Notes: generated from the sequence alone by a model not told the origin. A DNA stretch of 64,000 nt from Bacillus sp. USDA818B3_A (GCF_009928415.1 NZ_JAABNN010000002.1:124001-188000); one strand, 5' to 3'. Shown: positions 18,467-29,364, counted from the stretch's first letter. Numbers and translations are program-made.

Positions 18467-19816
18467 TTAAAACTTAAAAGGAAACTTCATTCCGCCTTTT
18501 TTCTTGGCCTTCATCTGCATTCCGGACATTTGTTTCATCATCTTTTTCATGTCTTCGAACTGCTTTAACAGGCGGTTGATTTCGGTTACTGGACGACCGC
18601 TTCCTTTTGAAATTCTTTTTTTACGGCTGGCGTTAAGAATTTCTGGGTTATTCTTCTCGGCCTTAGTCATGGATTGAATGATTGCTTCCACATGGGCAAT
18701 TTGCTTTTCATCAATTTGAATATTATTCAAACCTTTGATTTTATTTGCACCAGGCATCATCTTCAATAATTCATCCAATGGACCTAAGTTTCGAACTTGG
18801 CCAAGCTGATCTAAAAAGTCCTCGAGAGTAAACGACGCAGTTCGCATTTTCTGCTCTAACTCTTTTGCCTTTTGTTCATCCACATTGGCCTGGGCTTTTT
18901 CAATAAGTGTCAGGACATCGCCCATTCCCAGGATTCTTGAAGCCATTCGTTCTGGATGAAACGGCTCCAATGCATCCATCTTCTCACCGAGACCAACAAA
19001 TTTAATTGGTGTCTGTGTAACAGCACGGATAGACAAGGCTGCACCACCACGGGTATCACCATCAAGCTTCGTTAAGACAACACCTGTCAGGCCAAGCTGC
19101 TCATTAAAGCTTTGCGCCACATTGACGGCATCCTGCCCGGTCATTGCATCAACGACAAGGAAAATTTCGTCTGGTTTTGTTAGTTCTTTAATGTCCTTCA
19201 GCTCATCCATCAATGCCTCATCCACATGCAGACGCCCAGCGGTATCAATCAGAACATAATCATGATGCTCCTCTTTCGCTTTAGCAATCGCCTGCTTGGC
19301 AATTTCAACCGGGCTTACTTGGTCTCCAAGCGAGAAGACTGGCATGTCCAATTGCTTGCCTAGAGTTTGGAGCTGCTTGATGGCTGCAGGCCGGTAAATA
19401 TCAGCCGCGACCAAGAGTGGTTTCCGGTTGTACTTTTTACGAAGTAACAGCGATAGTTTCCCTGTGGTCGTAGTTTTACCGGCCCCTTGCAGCCCGACCA
19501 TCATAATGACCGTCGGCGGGCGATTGGATGCAGCAATTTTGCTTTGCTCGCCCCCCATTAAAATGGTTAACTCTTCGTTTACAATTTTAATGATTTGCTG
19601 CCCTGGAGTTAAACTCTTAAGTACCTCTTGTCCAACAGCACGTTCACTGACTTTTTTGACAAAATCTTTGACTACCTTGAAGTTAACGTCCGCTTCGAGT
19701 AAGGCAAGACGCACTTCACGCATCATTTCTTTTACGTCCGCTTCCGAGACTTTTCCTTTTCCACGGATCTTCTGGATTGTATTTTGCAGTCGGTCGGCTA
19801 ATCCTTCAAACGCCAT
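18467..19816 (-). CDS. ffh: Signal recognition particle protein Ffh
   Basis: GTPase of the signal recognition particle, which takes nascent membrane and secreted proteins to FtsY. It has 449 residues: an N domain (1-95), a G domain with P-loop GLQGAGKT (108-115), DTAGRLHVDEALMDEL and TKLDGDTRGGAALS, and a Met-rich M domain (about 300-449) containing SGRPVTEINRLLKQF for RNA binding. The tail KKKGGMKFPFKF is usual for Bacillus. It follows ylxM by 12 bases, with GGAGGCGG upstream of the ATG. Confidence 0.97.
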   Translation of the reverse strand: MAFEGLADRLQNTIQKIRGKGKVSEADVKEMMREVRLALLEADVNFKVVKDFVKKVSERAVGQEVLKSLTPGQQIIKIVNEELTILMGGEQSKIAASNRPPTVIMMVGLQGAGKTTTTGKLSLLLRKKYNRKPLLVAADIYRPAAIKQLQTLGKQLDMPVFSLGDQVSPVEIAKQAIAKAKEEHHDYVLIDTAGRLHVDEALMDELKDIKELTKPDEIFLVVDAMTGQDAVNVAQSFNEQLGLTGVVLTKLDGDTRGGAALSIRAVTQTPIKFVGLGEKMDALEPFHPERMASRILGMGDVLTLIEKAQANVDEQKAKELEQKMRTASFTLEDFLDQLGQVRNLGPLDELLKMMPGANKIKGLNNIQIDEKQIAHVEAIIQSMTKAEKNNPEILNASRKKRISKGSGRPVTEINRLLKQFEDMKKMMKQMSGMQMKAKKKGGMKFPFKF

Positions 19817-19828
19817 TCATGCCGCCTC

Positions 19829-20164
19829 CTAATCTAATTTCTCAAGCTCAAGAATCGTTTCTAATAATGCTTCCTTTAATGGGTTTCCCCCGTTAAGCAA
19901 TTCCTTCAAATCCCTGATAAGTTTGGTGCGCTCTTGAAATTTCTGAAGTAATAACAGCTTTTCCTCATACTCCTCGAGCATTGCCTCTGTCCGTTTAATA
20001 TTATCATAAACAGCCTGTCTGCTGACATCATACTCCTCAGCAATTTCTCCCAGAGAGTAATCATCTAAATAATAGAGAGACATATAGCTTTGTTGCTTTG
20101 GAGTTAACAGCGAATAGTAGAAATCATATAGATAATTCATTCGCGTTGTCTTTTCAAGCATCAT
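19829..20164 (-). CDS. ylxM: YlxM/p13-like helix-turn-helix protein of the SRP operon
   Basis: A small protein of 111 residues with a sigma-70 region 4-like helix-turn-helix (about 20-65; [20 protein letters not shown]) and a charged helical tail. YlxM homologues interact with the SRP in streptococci, and the gene always precedes ffh. Two adjacent ATG codons lie at 20164 and 20161; the first is better spaced from GGAGGG. A strong promoter at 20216-20244 starts the ylxM-ffh unit after ftsY. It may act on SRP function rather than DNA; this is not settled by the sequence. Confidence 0.93.
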   Translation of the reverse strand: MMLEKTTRMNYLYDFYYSLLTPKQQSYMSLYYLDDYSLGEIAEEYDVSRQAVYDNIKRTEAMLEEYEEKLLLLQKFQERTKLIRDLKELLNGGNPLKEALLETILELEKLD

Positions 20165-20215
20165 GCCAGTATTCCCTCCAATACTATTGTTAAGTGAAAA
20201 GCCTTTACAAGAGTA

Positions 20216-20244
20216 AGTTTACAGGGTCATGACCTATCTGTCAA
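20216..20244 (-). promoter_or_regulatory. SigA-type promoter of ylxM-ffh
   Basis: On the minus strand a perfect -35 TTGACA (20239-20244), a 17-base spacer and -10 TAAACT (20216-20221). It lies in the ftsY-ylxM gap and faces ylxM. Confidence 0.75.
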
Positions 20245-20261
20245 GATAATACCTTTACAAC

Positions 20262-21248
20262 CTATTCTGTTTTTTCTACCTGGTCCGCAAACAATCCATA
20301 CACATATTTTTCCGCATCAAATTCTTGCAGGTCATCCATTTTTTCTCCGAGACCTACAAATTTCACTGGGATTTTTAGTTCATTACGAATCGCCAGGACA
20401 ATCCCGCCCTTTGCGGTTCCATCCAATTTCGAAAGCACGATCCCACTGACATTTGTTGCTTCTTTAAAAGTTTTTGCCTGAATGAGTGCATTTTGACCGG
20501 TGGTGGCATCGAGTACCAAAATCACTTCATGCGGCGCACCTGGTATCTCTCTTTCAATCACTCGTTTTACTTTTTCTAACTCTTTCATCAAGTTTACTTT
20601 GTTCTGCAGACGGCCAGCCGTATCACATAATAAAATATCTGCTTTACGGGATTTGGCGGCTTGGATGGCATCATACATAACAGCGGCCGGGTCAGAACCC
20701 TCAGCCTGTTTAATGACTTCCACTCCCACTCTTTCGCCCCATACCTCGAGCTGTTCAATTGCACCGGCACGGAAGGTATCACCAGCTGCCATTAACACTT
20801 TCTTGCCTTCACTCTTAAATTTATGGCCAAGCTTCCCAATGGTCGTCGTTTTTCCCACTCCATTGACACCAACGAATAGGATAACCGTCAAACCATCTTC
20901 CTGGATATTTAATTTAGAAGATTGCCCTTCGCCCGCATTATAAATATCAACGAGCTTCTCGGAAATGACACTTTGCACCTCTTCTGGGTTTTGAATATTA
21001 CGGCGTTTTACCTCCATCTTCAGCTCATCTATTAACTGCATGACTGTATCAAAGCCGACATCTGCCTGGATTAATATTTCTTCTAATTCTTCAAAGAAGT
21101 CTTCATCGACTTTTCGGTACCTGGCTACAAGATCGTTTACTTTCCCAGAAAAATTGTCTCTTGTTTTGGTCAAGCCTTCTTTAAATTTTTCAGTGACTGT
21201 ATCCGTTGATTTTGAAATCTTTTCTTTTAATTTCTTAAAAAAACTCAT
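20262..21248 (-). CDS. ftsY: Signal recognition particle receptor FtsY
   Basis: Membrane-associated GTPase that receives SRP-ribosome complexes. It has 328 residues from the ATG at 21248; a GTG three codons earlier is too close to the AAGGAAG site. It has the short basic N-terminus of Bacillus FtsY rather than the long acidic A domain of E. coli. The G domain has P-loop GVNGVGKT (127-134), DTFRAGAIEQL, DTAGRLQNKVNLM and SKLDGTAKGGI. It lies 18 bases after smc, as in B. subtilis, with the ylxM promoter directly downstream. Confidence 0.97.
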   Translation of the reverse strand: MSFFKKLKEKISKSTDTVTEKFKEGLTKTRDNFSGKVNDLVARYRKVDEDFFEELEEILIQADVGFDTVMQLIDELKMEVKRRNIQNPEEVQSVISEKLVDIYNAGEGQSSKLNIQEDGLTVILFVGVNGVGKTTTIGKLGHKFKSEGKKVLMAAGDTFRAGAIEQLEVWGERVGVEVIKQAEGSDPAAVMYDAIQAAKSRKADILLCDTAGRLQNKVNLMKELEKVKRVIEREIPGAPHEVILVLDATTGQNALIQAKTFKEATNVSGIVLSKLDGTAKGGIVLAIRNELKIPVKFVGLGEKMDDLQEFDAEKYVYGLFADQVEKTE

Positions 21249-21266
21249 GTTTTTCACTTCCTTAGA

Positions 21267-24200
21267 TTAAGATTCAACTAATTCTTTTGTATCCTCGAGG
21301 CGTACAGAGACAAGTTTTGAAACTCCCGATTCCTGCATAGTAACTCCATAAAGGACATCCGCTTCTTCCATCGTGCCCTTTCGATGCGTAATGACGATGA
21401 ATTGTGTTTCTTTGCTATACCGTTTTAGATATTGACTAAAGCGGTGTACATTCGCCTCATCCAAGGCGGCTTCCACCTCATCTAAAATACAGAAAGGAAC
21501 AGGACGGACTTTTAGAATAGAAAATAATAAGGCTATTGCTGTAAGAGCACGTTCTCCGCCTGAAAGAAGCCCTAGGTTTTGGAGTTTTTTTCCTGGCGGC
21601 TGGGCAACAATCTCTACACCTGTATTCAATAAATCTTCTGGTTCAGTCAGAACTAAATCAGCTCTTCCCCCTCCAAAAAGGGTGCGGAATGTCGGTTCAA
21701 AATGAGCTCTGATCCCCTCAAAGGTTTGTTCAAACCGTCTTTTCATTTCTGTATCCATTTCATCAATCACTTTATAAAGAGTATCTTTTGCTTCCTGCAG
21801 GTCGGTTTTTTGTTCATTTAAAAACTCATAGCGTTCAGAAACCCGTTCATATTCCTCGATCGCCCCTAAATTAACATTGCCAAGCTCTTCGATGGCAAGT
21901 TTGATCAATTTAACCTTTTTCCTTGCCTCGTCAACCGGGACCGTTAGTGGATACTGCACCTTTGCACCTTCAAATGACAGGAGGTATTCTTCCCTTAGCT
22001 GTGCTAACCGATTTTCAAGCTCCACATCTAAACGGTTGATTTTCACTTCCTCATCTTTTAAAACAACTGTCATCCCTTTATGAAGCCGCTTTAACTCTTT
22101 TGCATCTAATTCCATATTTTCAAGTGAATCTTGCATCAATAAACGTTCTTGTCTTCTTTCGGTAATTAACTGTAAGGTTGCCTCTTTGTCCTGCTGTTTT
22201 CGCTTTGCTGCCGCTTCTAATTGTTCTTCCCCTGAAGAACTATTCGTCATTTCAGATGACAAGAGGTTGAGATCCTCTGTAAAAATAGTCAGCTTTTGCT
22301 CACTCTCGTTTAAATCTTCAAGCAGCTGCGAGAAGCGCTCTTTGGCATGAGTAAACTGTTCATTCTTAGAAGCAAACTCTATTTTTAATTCATTTATTTC
22401 GTTTATTAAGGTTTCTTTAGAGCTCAAATCATTTGTTTTCTGTTCGGTCAACTTTGCAATCTGGGCATCAAGTTCAGCTATTGTTACCTTATAGGACTCT
22501 ATGGACTCCGTTAACTCGGTTTTTCTGTTTGAAAGCGACTCTTTTTCATCCAATAATTGTCCTTTTTCAAGGTCATAGAGCGCTAAACGGTCATTTAGAT
22601 TTTTCTCCTGAAGCTCTGCCTCACGAAGATCGCCTTTGACGGTTTGCTCTCTTAATCTTAATGACTCACCCTTTTGCCGGATTTCCGTCACATGTTTTTC
22701 GACTTGTTGAACTTCTGCTTTTAATTTCTTGACAGTATTCTCTAAGCCTGCTGTTTTTTCTTCCATCACGACGAGCTTTTCTTTTAAATTTTCAAGCTCT
22801 CCTTTTCTAGTTAACAAGGACGTCGTTTTTTGCTTGATTGCTCCGCCGGTCATTGAACCGCCAGGATTAACAATATCGCCATCCAAAGTCACCATTCTAG
22901 CACGATATTGAAGGAGTTTAGCTAATTCGTTTGCTCCTTTTAAGTCCTTGGTAATAACCACATTCCCAAGCAAATTATTCATAATTTCCGTGTATTTCGG
23001 ATCAAATGAGACTAAACTGACAGCTGGTCCAATTAAAGATGGGTGGTTCTGGATAGAAGACAATTGAACAGATGATAAAGACCGCCCTTTAATGACATTT
23101 AAGGGTAAAAAGGTCGCTCGGCCAAATGAATTCTGCTTCAAGTACTGAATAGCTGTCCGTGCATTTTGCTCAGAATCTACTACAATATGCTGAAGGGCTC
23201 CGCCAAGTGCTGTTTCTAAGGCCGTTTCATACTCTTTAGGAACAGTCACGAGTTCAGCAACCGCCCCCTCAATTCCTTGTAATTTATGGTCACGCGCCTT
23301 TAAGACCTCTTTGACACCTTGAAAGAAGCCGGCAAAGTCTTCTTCCATTTCTTCGAGCATTTCTTTTCTGGATTTTGCCTGCTGAAGGAGTTGATAGGCT
23401 TGATATAATGTTTTCTCTTGTTTCTCGTAATTCTTTTTTACTGTCTCAAGCTCACGCTGTCCTTCACGATAGGCTGCTGCCTGATCTGTTAAACTTCTTT
23501 GGACCTCGTCAAGACGAGTTTGGATGTCTAGTTTTTTGTTTTGCGCAGTATGGCGTTCCTGCAAATATTTTTCGTTTTCCGCATCAAGACGGACACCTCT
23601 TCGTTCTTGCTGTGCTAATTGCTGATCAATATATTTAATTTCATTTTTTGCGCCAGCTTGGTCGTTTAACAAATCAATATATTCACTTTTTAGACCTTCT
23701 ATTTTTTCTTCCATATTCTCAGAAAATAATGGAAGCTTTTCTTGCCGCACTTTTAAATCAGCTTGTAATTTTTCAACTTGAGCAGTTAGTTCCTTCACCA
23801 TTTCTGCTTGTATGTCTCGATTTTTCTGTAACTGACTGATTCGATCGGTCAGTTCTCCGATATTGTTTATTAACTGTTCTTTATTTTGTGCAGCATTCTT
23901 TTTCCGTTCTTTTAAAACTTCTTTCCTGCCTTCAAGCTTTTCAAGTTCTTCACTGGCCTGCAGGAGGACATTCTGCAAATCAGTTATAGACTCGTCCATC
24001 GCCGCAATCTTATCCCTTGTTTCAACGATGGACGCTTCCTTGACTTGCAATTCAGAGGAAAGCTTTAGTTCCTCCTGTTGGTGTCCCTCTAACTGTTTGG
24101 AAAGGTGTTCCCAGTTTTGATGAAGGTCCTCGATTTCATAAACGGTTAAGGCCACCTCGATTTTTTCAAGCTCTGATTTTTTTTCTAGGTAGTCCTTTGC

Positions 24201-24833
24201 CATAGAGGCTTGAATTTTCAGCGGCTCTACTTGCCCCTCAAGTTCATGTAAAATATCATTTACCCGATTTAAATTATCTTGTGTTTCGAACAGTTTTACT
24301 TCAGCTTTTTTCTTGCGATTCTTATATTTTAGAACCCCTGCAGCCTCTTCAAAAATGGTCCGTCGTTCTTCGGCCTTGCTGTTTAAGATTTCTTCCACTT
24401 TCCCTTGGCTGATAATCGAAAAAGCTTCCCGGCCAAGACCTGAATCCATAAATAAATCAATGATATCTTTTAGCCGGCATGACTGCTTATTAATGAAAAA
24501 ATCACTATCACCGGAACGCGAAACCCTCCTGGTCACACTCACTTCATTAAAGTCAAGCCCAAGCCCTTGATCCGTATTATCTAGTGTCAAAGTCACTTCT
24601 GCAAAATTAAGAGGCCTTCTGGAATCGCTCCCGGCAAAGATAATATCTTCCATCTTGCTGCCTCTTAAAGACTTGGCTGATTGTTCCCCCAATACCCAGC
24701 GAATGGCATCGGTAATATTACTTTTACCACTTCCGTTAGGACCAACTACAGCCGTTACTCCCGGAACAAAATCAACTTCAATGCGCTCAGCAAAAGATTT
24801 AAAGCCAATAATGTCCAACCGTTTTAAAAACAT
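21267..24833 (-). CDS. smc: Chromosome condensation ATPase Smc
   Basis: SMC protein of the Smc-ScpAB condensin, which organises and separates chromosomes. It has 1188 residues. The N-terminal head carries Walker A GPNGSGKS (31-38). Two long coiled coils (about 165-500 and 680-1000) flank a hinge (about 505-670, with MTGGAIKQK at its edge). The C-terminal head carries the signature LLSGGERALTA and Walker B PFCILDEVEAALDEANV. AGGGAGG precedes the ATG. It lies between rnc and ftsY, the standard Bacillus order. Confidence 0.97.
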   Translation of the reverse strand: MFLKRLDIIGFKSFAERIEVDFVPGVTAVVGPNGSGKSNITDAIRWVLGEQSAKSLRGSKMEDIIFAGSDSRRPLNFAEVTLTLDNTDQGLGLDFNEVSVTRRVSRSGDSDFFINKQSCRLKDIIDLFMDSGLGREAFSIISQGKVEEILNSKAEERRTIFEEAAGVLKYKNRKKKAEVKLFETQDNLNRVNDILHELEGQVEPLKIQASMAKDYLEKKSELEKIEVALTVYEIEDLHQNWEHLSKQLEGHQQEELKLSSELQVKEASIVETRDKIAAMDESITDLQNVLLQASEELEKLEGRKEVLKERKKNAAQNKEQLINNIGELTDRISQLQKNRDIQAEMVKELTAQVEKLQADLKVRQEKLPLFSENMEEKIEGLKSEYIDLLNDQAGAKNEIKYIDQQLAQQERRGVRLDAENEKYLQERHTAQNKKLDIQTRLDEVQRSLTDQAAAYREGQRELETVKKNYEKQEKTLYQAYQLLQQAKSRKEMLEEMEEDFAGFFQGVKEVLKARDHKLQGIEGAVAELVTVPKEYETALETALGGALQHIVVDSEQNARTAIQYLKQNSFGRATFLPLNVIKGRSLSSVQLSSIQNHPSLIGPAVSLVSFDPKYTEIMNNLLGNVVITKDLKGANELAKLLQYRARMVTLDGDIVNPGGSMTGGAIKQKTTSLLTRKGELENLKEKLVVMEEKTAGLENTVKKLKAEVQQVEKHVTEIRQKGESLRLREQTVKGDLREAELQEKNLNDRLALYDLEKGQLLDEKESLSNRKTELTESIESYKVTIAELDAQIAKLTEQKTNDLSSKETLINEINELKIEFASKNEQFTHAKERFSQLLEDLNESEQKLTIFTEDLNLLSSEMTNSSSGEEQLEAAAKRKQQDKEATLQLITERRQERLLMQDSLENMELDAKELKRLHKGMTVVLKDEEVKINRLDVELENRLAQLREEYLLSFEGAKVQYPLTVPVDEARKKVKLIKLAIEELGNVNLGAIEEYERVSERYEFLNEQKTDLQEAKDTLYKVIDEMDTEMKRRFEQTFEGIRAHFEPTFRTLFGGGRADLVLTEPEDLLNTGVEIVAQPPGKKLQNLGLLSGGERALTAIALLFSILKVRPVPFCILDEVEAALDEANVHRFSQYLKRYSKETQFIVITHRKGTMEEADVLYGVTMQESGVSKLVSVRLEDTKELVES

Positions 24834-24885
24834 TTCTTATCCTCCCTATACTGCTTGGGGATTTCTCCTGCCAACATTGTCATTT

Positions 24886-25623
24886 CTAAGTTGTTTTTTC
24901 TTTTAATACTTTCAGGGCCATTTCAGCCGCATGCTGTTCAGCTTCTTTTTTTGATTTTCCTGCCCCCACACCAAGTTCTGCACCATTCAGGGATACTCTA
25001 GAAACAAATTCTTTATTGTGAGCAGGTCCTTTTTCCTGAAGGACACGGTATTCAATCATTCCTGCTCCATCGCGTTGAACAAGCTCTTGTAATTGACTTT
25101 TGAAATCCATCACATGAGAAAAAGCACCGGCATTTATTTTAGGAAAGACCACTCTTTCAAGGAATTCAACCACCTTGTCAATTCCCTGATCCAAATATAA
25201 AGCACCAATGAAAGCCTCAAATACGTCTGCAAGCAAAGCTGGGCGTTCTCTTCCGCCAGTCATTTCTTCACCTTTGCCAAGCAGTATATGTTGGCCGAAT
25301 TCCAGTTCATTGGCTAGAGCTACAAGTGAAGGCTCACAAACGATTGCAGCCCGCAGTTTCGTTAGTTCCCCTTCCGTCATAGTCGAATATTTTTTAAAAA
25401 GGAATTGTGATACCGTTAATTCCAGAACGGCGTCTCCTAAAAATTCAAGTCTTTCATTATCTTCGAATGGCTTCCTGCGATGCTCATTCACATAGGATGA
25501 ATGAGTAAAAGCTTGCTTCAATAATTTTTCGTTTTCAATCGTCACGCCGATTGAAGCTTGAAGATCCTTAAATTGATTTTCTTTTGCGCGATTTACTTCT
25601 TTGTCTTTACCATTCTTGCGCAT
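24886..25623 (-). CDS. rnc: Ribonuclease III
   Basis: Double-strand-specific endoribonuclease that processes rRNA and scRNA and degrades antisense pairs. It has 245 residues from the ATG at 25623, preceded by GGTGGAG; the frame upstream to 25644 is less likely. The catalytic signature [14 protein letters not shown] and the downstream [16 protein letters not shown] carry the metal ligands. The C-terminal double-stranded RNA-binding domain (about 170-243) ends [15 protein letters not shown]. It starts the rnc-smc-ftsY group. Confidence 0.97.
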   Translation of the reverse strand: MRKNGKDKEVNRAKENQFKDLQASIGVTIENEKLLKQAFTHSSYVNEHRRKPFEDNERLEFLGDAVLELTVSQFLFKKYSTMTEGELTKLRAAIVCEPSLVALANELEFGQHILLGKGEEMTGGRERPALLADVFEAFIGALYLDQGIDKVVEFLERVVFPKINAGAFSHVMDFKSQLQELVQRDGAGMIEYRVLQEKGPAHNKEFVSRVSLNGAELGVGAGKSKKEAEQHAAEMALKVLKEKTT

Positions 25624-25737
25624 GATTTCTCCACCTTGCATCAAATTTACAAACTACATAATTAGAGTTTAAAAAAGTTTTAACGAAAACGCAAAGAAAC
25701 TTGGCAGATAGTTTGCCAAGTTCTATCATACAGAATA

Positions 25738-25761
25738 AAGCTCCGTTTGAAAACGGAGCTT
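25738..25761 (-). terminator. Hairpin terminator of acpP
   Basis: AAGCTCCGTTT pairs with AAACGGAGCTT around two bases (25738-25761). The minus-strand tail is TATTCTG, poor in T, so termination may be partial. Confidence 0.65.
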
Positions 25762-25780
25762 TTGAATCAATCTAACGGGA

Positions 25781-26014
25781 TTATTTACTGCTATTTATGT
25801 AATTAACAGCATCACCAACAGTACTGATTTTTTCAGCATCATCGTCAGAAATTTCCATATCGAACTCATCTTCTAATTCCATTACTAGTTCAACTACGTC
25901 AAGGGAATCAGCACCAAGATCATCTTTAAATGAAGCTTCAAGCTTAACCTGAGATTCATCAACACCTAAACGGTCAACGATGATTTTTGTTACACGTTCT
26001 AATACCTCTGCCAT
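25781..26014 (-). CDS. acpP: Acyl carrier protein
   Basis: Acyl carrier protein, the soluble carrier of growing fatty acids, 77 residues and strongly acidic. Ser37 in the [12 protein letters not shown] motif takes the 4'-phosphopantetheine arm. AGGGGAGGTGAAC precedes the ATG. It follows fabG by 71 bases, with its own promoter-like sequence at 26038-26066, which fits the need for far more ACP than enzyme. The gene order fapR-plsX-fabD-fabG-acpP is that of Bacillus. Confidence 0.97.
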   Translation of the reverse strand: MAEVLERVTKIIVDRLGVDESQVKLEASFKDDLGADSLDVVELVMELEDEFDMEISDDDAEKISTVGDAVNYINSSK

Positions 26015-26037
26015 GCTTGTTCACCTCCCCTCAAGCT

Positions 26038-26066
26038 ATTATAGAGTATTTCACTAAAAAGATAAA
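26038..26066 (-). promoter_or_regulatory. Probable internal promoter of acpP
   Basis: On the minus strand a perfect -10 TATAAT (26038-26043) lies 17 bases from a weak -35 TTTATC (26061-26066). It sits in the fabG-acpP gap. Confidence 0.45.
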
Positions 26067-26085
26067 TCTAAAATAAAATTAATTT

Positions 26086-26829
26086 TTACATTACCATGCC
26101 GCCATTAACATGGAGGGTCTGGCCAGTAATATATGATGCATCATCAGATGCAATAAAGGCGGTTATTTTCGCAATGTCTTTAGGCTCTCCAAGTCGTGCT
26201 AAAGGGATTTGTTTTAACATTTCTCCCTTGACGTCTTCAGATAATTTATCCGTCATGTCCGTGGTAATAAAACCAGGAGCGATCGCATTTACGGTGATAT
26301 TACGTGATGCCAATTCTTTCGCTGTCGTTTTTGTCATGCCAATGACACCAGCTTTAGCCGCCACATAGTTGACTTGACCTGGATTTCCACTTACGCCGAC
26401 AACCGAAGCGATATTGATAATCCGGCCCACACGCTGCTTCATCATTTGTCTTGTCACAGCTTTTGTACAGAGGAATACACCTTTTAAGTTGGTGTTGATA
26501 ACATCATCCCATTCCTCTTCTTTCATTCTCATTAATAAATTATCTCTAGTAATACCTGCATTATTAACAAGAATGTCCAGTCTTCCAAAACGGTCTACAG
26601 TAGCTTTTACCATTTCAGCGACTTCTTCTGAATCCGCAACATTACATTTTACCGTAAAAGCATCTCTGCCAAGGGCTTTAATTTCATCGACCACTTCATT
26701 TGCCTTTGCTTCACTGCCCGCAAAGTTGACGGCCACATTCGCACCTTGTCTTGCTAATTCCAAAGCAATTTCTCTGCCAATACCTCGGGATGCCCCAGTA
26801 ACTAGCGCAGTTTTCCCTTCTAAAATCAT
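26086..26829 (-). CDS. fabG: 3-oxoacyl-[acyl-carrier-protein] reductase
   Basis: Short-chain reductase that uses NADPH to reduce beta-ketoacyl-ACP in the fatty acid elongation cycle. It has 247 residues. TGASRGIG (11-18) is the nucleotide motif, and the catalytic Ser142, Tyr155 and Lys159 stand in [11 protein letters not shown] and [12 protein letters not shown] is at 89-92. Its ATG overlaps the fabD stop by four bases, which couples their translation. The C-terminus [13 protein letters not shown] is typical. Confidence 0.97.
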   Translation of the reverse strand: MILEGKTALVTGASRGIGREIALELARQGANVAVNFAGSEAKANEVVDEIKALGRDAFTVKCNVADSEEVAEMVKATVDRFGRLDILVNNAGITRDNLLMRMKEEEWDDVINTNLKGVFLCTKAVTRQMMKQRVGRIINIASVVGVSGNPGQVNYVAAKAGVIGMTKTTAKELASRNITVNAIAPGFITTDMTDKLSEDVKGEMLKQIPLARLGEPKDIAKITAFIASDDASYITGQTLHVNGGMVM

Positions 26830-27773
26830 AAGTTTTCCTCCTTTAAGGCGTCCAATACTGCCTGAGCACTTTCCTCATCGGAAACTGAATAAGTTTTAAC
26901 TGTCTTATCTATCTTTTTGATTAAGCCTGAAAGGACTTTACCAGGTCCGATTTCTATAAATGTATCAACTCCGAGGCTGATCATTTTTGCTACAGAATCT
27001 TCCCATAAAACCGGAGAGTATAGTTGTTCAATTAACTTATCTTTAATTTCTAAACTCGCACTAATAGGTTCAGCGGTGACGTTTGCAATAACCGGGATAT
27101 CGGCATCCTTCATGTCAATCCCATCAAGCACTTCACGCAGTTGATTGGCTGCTGGTTTCATTAAGGAAGAATGGAACGGTCCGCTGACTTCTAATGGCAG
27201 GACCCTTTTAGCCCCAGCTTCTTTTGCTTTTGCCCCTGCATTCTGTACACCTTCCCTAGAACCGGAAATGACAATCTGACCAGGACAGTTTAAGTTGGCT
27301 AACGAAACAGGCAAGCCAGTTTCATTCACCTCACCGGTTACTTTTTGGAGCTTCTCACGATCTAAGCCCAAAACAGCAGCCATCGAACCCTCACCATTTG
27401 GAACAGCATGCTCCATAAACTCCCCGCGTTTGCGGACGGCATAAACCCCATCTTCAAAAGAAAGGACCCCGGCAGCAACGAGTGCAGTATATTCTCCTAA
27501 GCTGTGACCTGCCACATAATCAGCATTAACCCCTGAACGCTGAAAGTAGTCTAGGATGGCAATACTTGTTGTTAACAATGCAGGCTGTGTATTATAGGTC
27601 TGTGTTAACTCTTCTTTAGGCCCTTCAAAGATCAATTTACTCAAAGGAACATTTAACTTTTTATCGGCTTTTGAAAAATAATCCATAATTTCTGGGTACT
27701 TATCCGCTAAGTCTTTCCCCATTCCTAACGCTTGTGAACCTTGTCCTGGAAAAACAAAGGCAATTTTACTCAT
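26826..27773 (-). CDS. fabD: Malonyl-CoA:ACP transacylase
   Basis: FabD moves malonate from CoA to ACP, supplying extender units for fatty acid synthesis. It has 315 residues. The N-terminal FVFPGQGSQ motif, the nucleophile Ser91 in [10 protein letters not shown], and the catalytic His in [10 protein letters not shown] are present, and the C-terminal [11 protein letters not shown] is complete. GAGGTG precedes the ATG. It lies 10 bases after plsX and overlaps fabG. Confidence 0.97.
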   Translation of the reverse strand: MSKIAFVFPGQGSQALGMGKDLADKYPEIMDYFSKADKKLNVPLSKLIFEGPKEELTQTYNTQPALLTTSIAILDYFQRSGVNADYVAGHSLGEYTALVAAGVLSFEDGVYAVRKRGEFMEHAVPNGEGSMAAVLGLDREKLQKVTGEVNETGLPVSLANLNCPGQIVISGSREGVQNAGAKAKEAGAKRVLPLEVSGPFHSSLMKPAANQLREVLDGIDMKDADIPVIANVTAEPISASLEIKDKLIEQLYSPVLWEDSVAKMISLGVDTFIEIGPGKVLSGLIKKIDKTVKTYSVSDEESAQAVLDALKEENL

Positions 27774-27783
27774 GTTAACACCT

Positions 27784-28788
27784 CTATTGTTCTAATTTAA
27801 CCGCATCTGACGCTTCAACTGCTTGTTGAATCAAATGGACGACATTGTTACCAGTCATTTCCCTTGTCTGTCTGATCGCACTATAAATGGCTTGAGCATT
27901 GGAAGAACCATGTGCCTTGATGACAGGCGCTTTTAGCCCAAAAAGCCCTGCACCGCCATACTCTGAATAGTCCATTGTATCTTTTAGGGCCTTAAGGTTC
28001 GGCTTTAAGACAGCTGCTGCTAGCTTACTTGTAAAACTGCTCATTAATGCGGACTTTAGCATTTTAAACATCGATAGGGCCGTACCTTCGAGTGTTTTCA
28101 ACACCATATTACCTGTAAACCCATCAGTGACCACAACGTCGGCCACGCCTTCAAGTAAATCCCGTGCCTCGACATTACCAATAAAGTTCAGATTACTATT
28201 TTTCAATAAGGTAAACGCACTTTTTGTCAGCTCATTCCCTTTCTTTTCCTCTGAACCAATATTTAGAAGACCAACTCTTGGATTGTTAATACCTCTAACC
28301 TTTTCACTATAAATGGAACCCATGATGGCATATTGAACTAAATGTTCTGGCTTGGCATCTGCATTGGCCCCTACATCGAGAAGCAGGAAGCCTTCTCCGC
28401 CAATGGTCGGCATGGTTGGTGCAAGTGCGGGCCGGTCAATTCCTTCAATTCTTCCGACAACAAAAAGTCCAGCTGCCATTAATGCACCCGTATTCCCCGC
28501 GGAAATGCAGGCATCAGCCAATCCATCGGCTACTTGTTTTGCGGCTAAAACCATCGACGCATCTTTTTTACGGCGAACTGCCCTTACCGGTTCATCTGTC
28601 CCTAGTATGACTTCTGTAGTATGTAAAATGGATATTCTCTCGTGATCCGTAAGTGTTTCCTTGATTTGTTTTTCGTCCCCCACAAGAGTAATATGTATAT
28701 CAGAAAAGGACTGAACCGCCTTCATCGCACCTAATACAATTTCTTTTGGGGCATGATCTCCGCCCATGGCATCGATTGCTATTTTCAT
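27784..28788 (-). CDS. plsX: Phosphate acyltransferase PlsX
   Basis: PlsX makes acyl-phosphate from acyl-ACP, the first step of phospholipid synthesis in Gram-positives. PlsY then uses acyl-phosphate. It has 334 residues. The N-terminal [13 protein letters not shown] motif and the [19 protein letters not shown] block are diagnostic. AAGGAATGAG precedes the ATG. It follows fapR by 12 bases and belongs to the FapR regulon in Bacillus. It is a peripheral membrane protein with no membrane segment. Confidence 0.97.
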   Translation of the reverse strand: MKIAIDAMGGDHAPKEIVLGAMKAVQSFSDIHITLVGDEKQIKETLTDHERISILHTTEVILGTDEPVRAVRRKKDASMVLAAKQVADGLADACISAGNTGALMAAGLFVVGRIEGIDRPALAPTMPTIGGEGFLLLDVGANADAKPEHLVQYAIMGSIYSEKVRGINNPRVGLLNIGSEEKKGNELTKSAFTLLKNSNLNFIGNVEARDLLEGVADVVVTDGFTGNMVLKTLEGTALSMFKMLKSALMSSFTSKLAAAVLKPNLKALKDTMDYSEYGGAGLFGLKAPVIKAHGSSNAQAIYSAIRQTREMTGNNVVHLIQQAVEASDAVKLEQ

Positions 28789-28800
28789 TTATCTCATTCC

Positions 28801-29364
28801 TTAAATGTTTTTCGAACGATACATTTCAAATTCTCCGGTAAATACTAGTTCATTATTCACAAAACTATTTACTTCAACGGAGGTTCTGCCAGATTCATCA
28901 ATTTTTGTTACCTTTGCTTTGGCAATGATTCGTTCATTTAAATTAACAGACCGTTTGAATTGGATATTTGATTTTGCTGTTAAAGCCAATTCATCATCTA
29001 TGACTGCAACCGCAAGCGAGTTAGCCTGAGCAAAAAGATGGTGTCCGCGCGCAATATTATTGCGTTTAAAGACATGTTCTTTTTTTACATCAAAAATAGA
29101 TATGGCATTTTGGTCTAGTTCGATATGAATGATTTCGCCGATCACTTCTTCTAGTGGTAAGGAGCGTACTTCATCATCAAAGCGTTTCTCCGCAACAGTT
29201 TTAATTCGTTCCCGCAGTTCCGGGATCGATAACTCCAAGCGGTCGAGACGGATGGTCTGTACACTTACCTGAAATTTTTCTGCTAATTCCTCATCCGTTA
29301 TAAAAGGATTATCCTTTATTGTAGAAGTTAATAATTGTTGTCGATCTTTTTTGCTTCTTCTCAT
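28801..29364 (-). CDS. fapR: Fatty acid and phospholipid synthesis repressor FapR
   Basis: Repressor of lipid synthesis genes that is released by malonyl-CoA. It has 187 residues from the ATG at 29364 ([16 protein letters not shown]); the open frame upstream crosses the promoter. The N-terminal helix-turn-helix (about 19-43, with [21 protein letters not shown] at its core) binds the operator. The C-terminal hot-dog domain (about 65-187) contains [20 protein letters not shown]. It heads the operon with plsX, fabD, fabG and acpP. A site matching its own operator overlaps the start of transcription, which implies autorepression. Confidence 0.96.
   Translation of the reverse strand: MRRSKKDRQQLLTSTIKDNPFITDEELAEKFQVSVQTIRLDRLELSIPELRERIKTVAEKRFDDEVRSLPLEEVIGEIIHIELDQNAISIFDVKKEHVFKRNNIARGHHLFAQANSLAVAVIDDELALTAKSNIQFKRSVNLNERIIAKAKVTKIDESGRTSVEVNSFVNNELVFTGEFEMYRSKNI

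Noticed and set aside
18350..18568. Open frame of 72 codons on the plus strand
   Set aside because: It runs through the GC-rich family B repeat and into the ffh antisense strand; composition explains the lack of stops.
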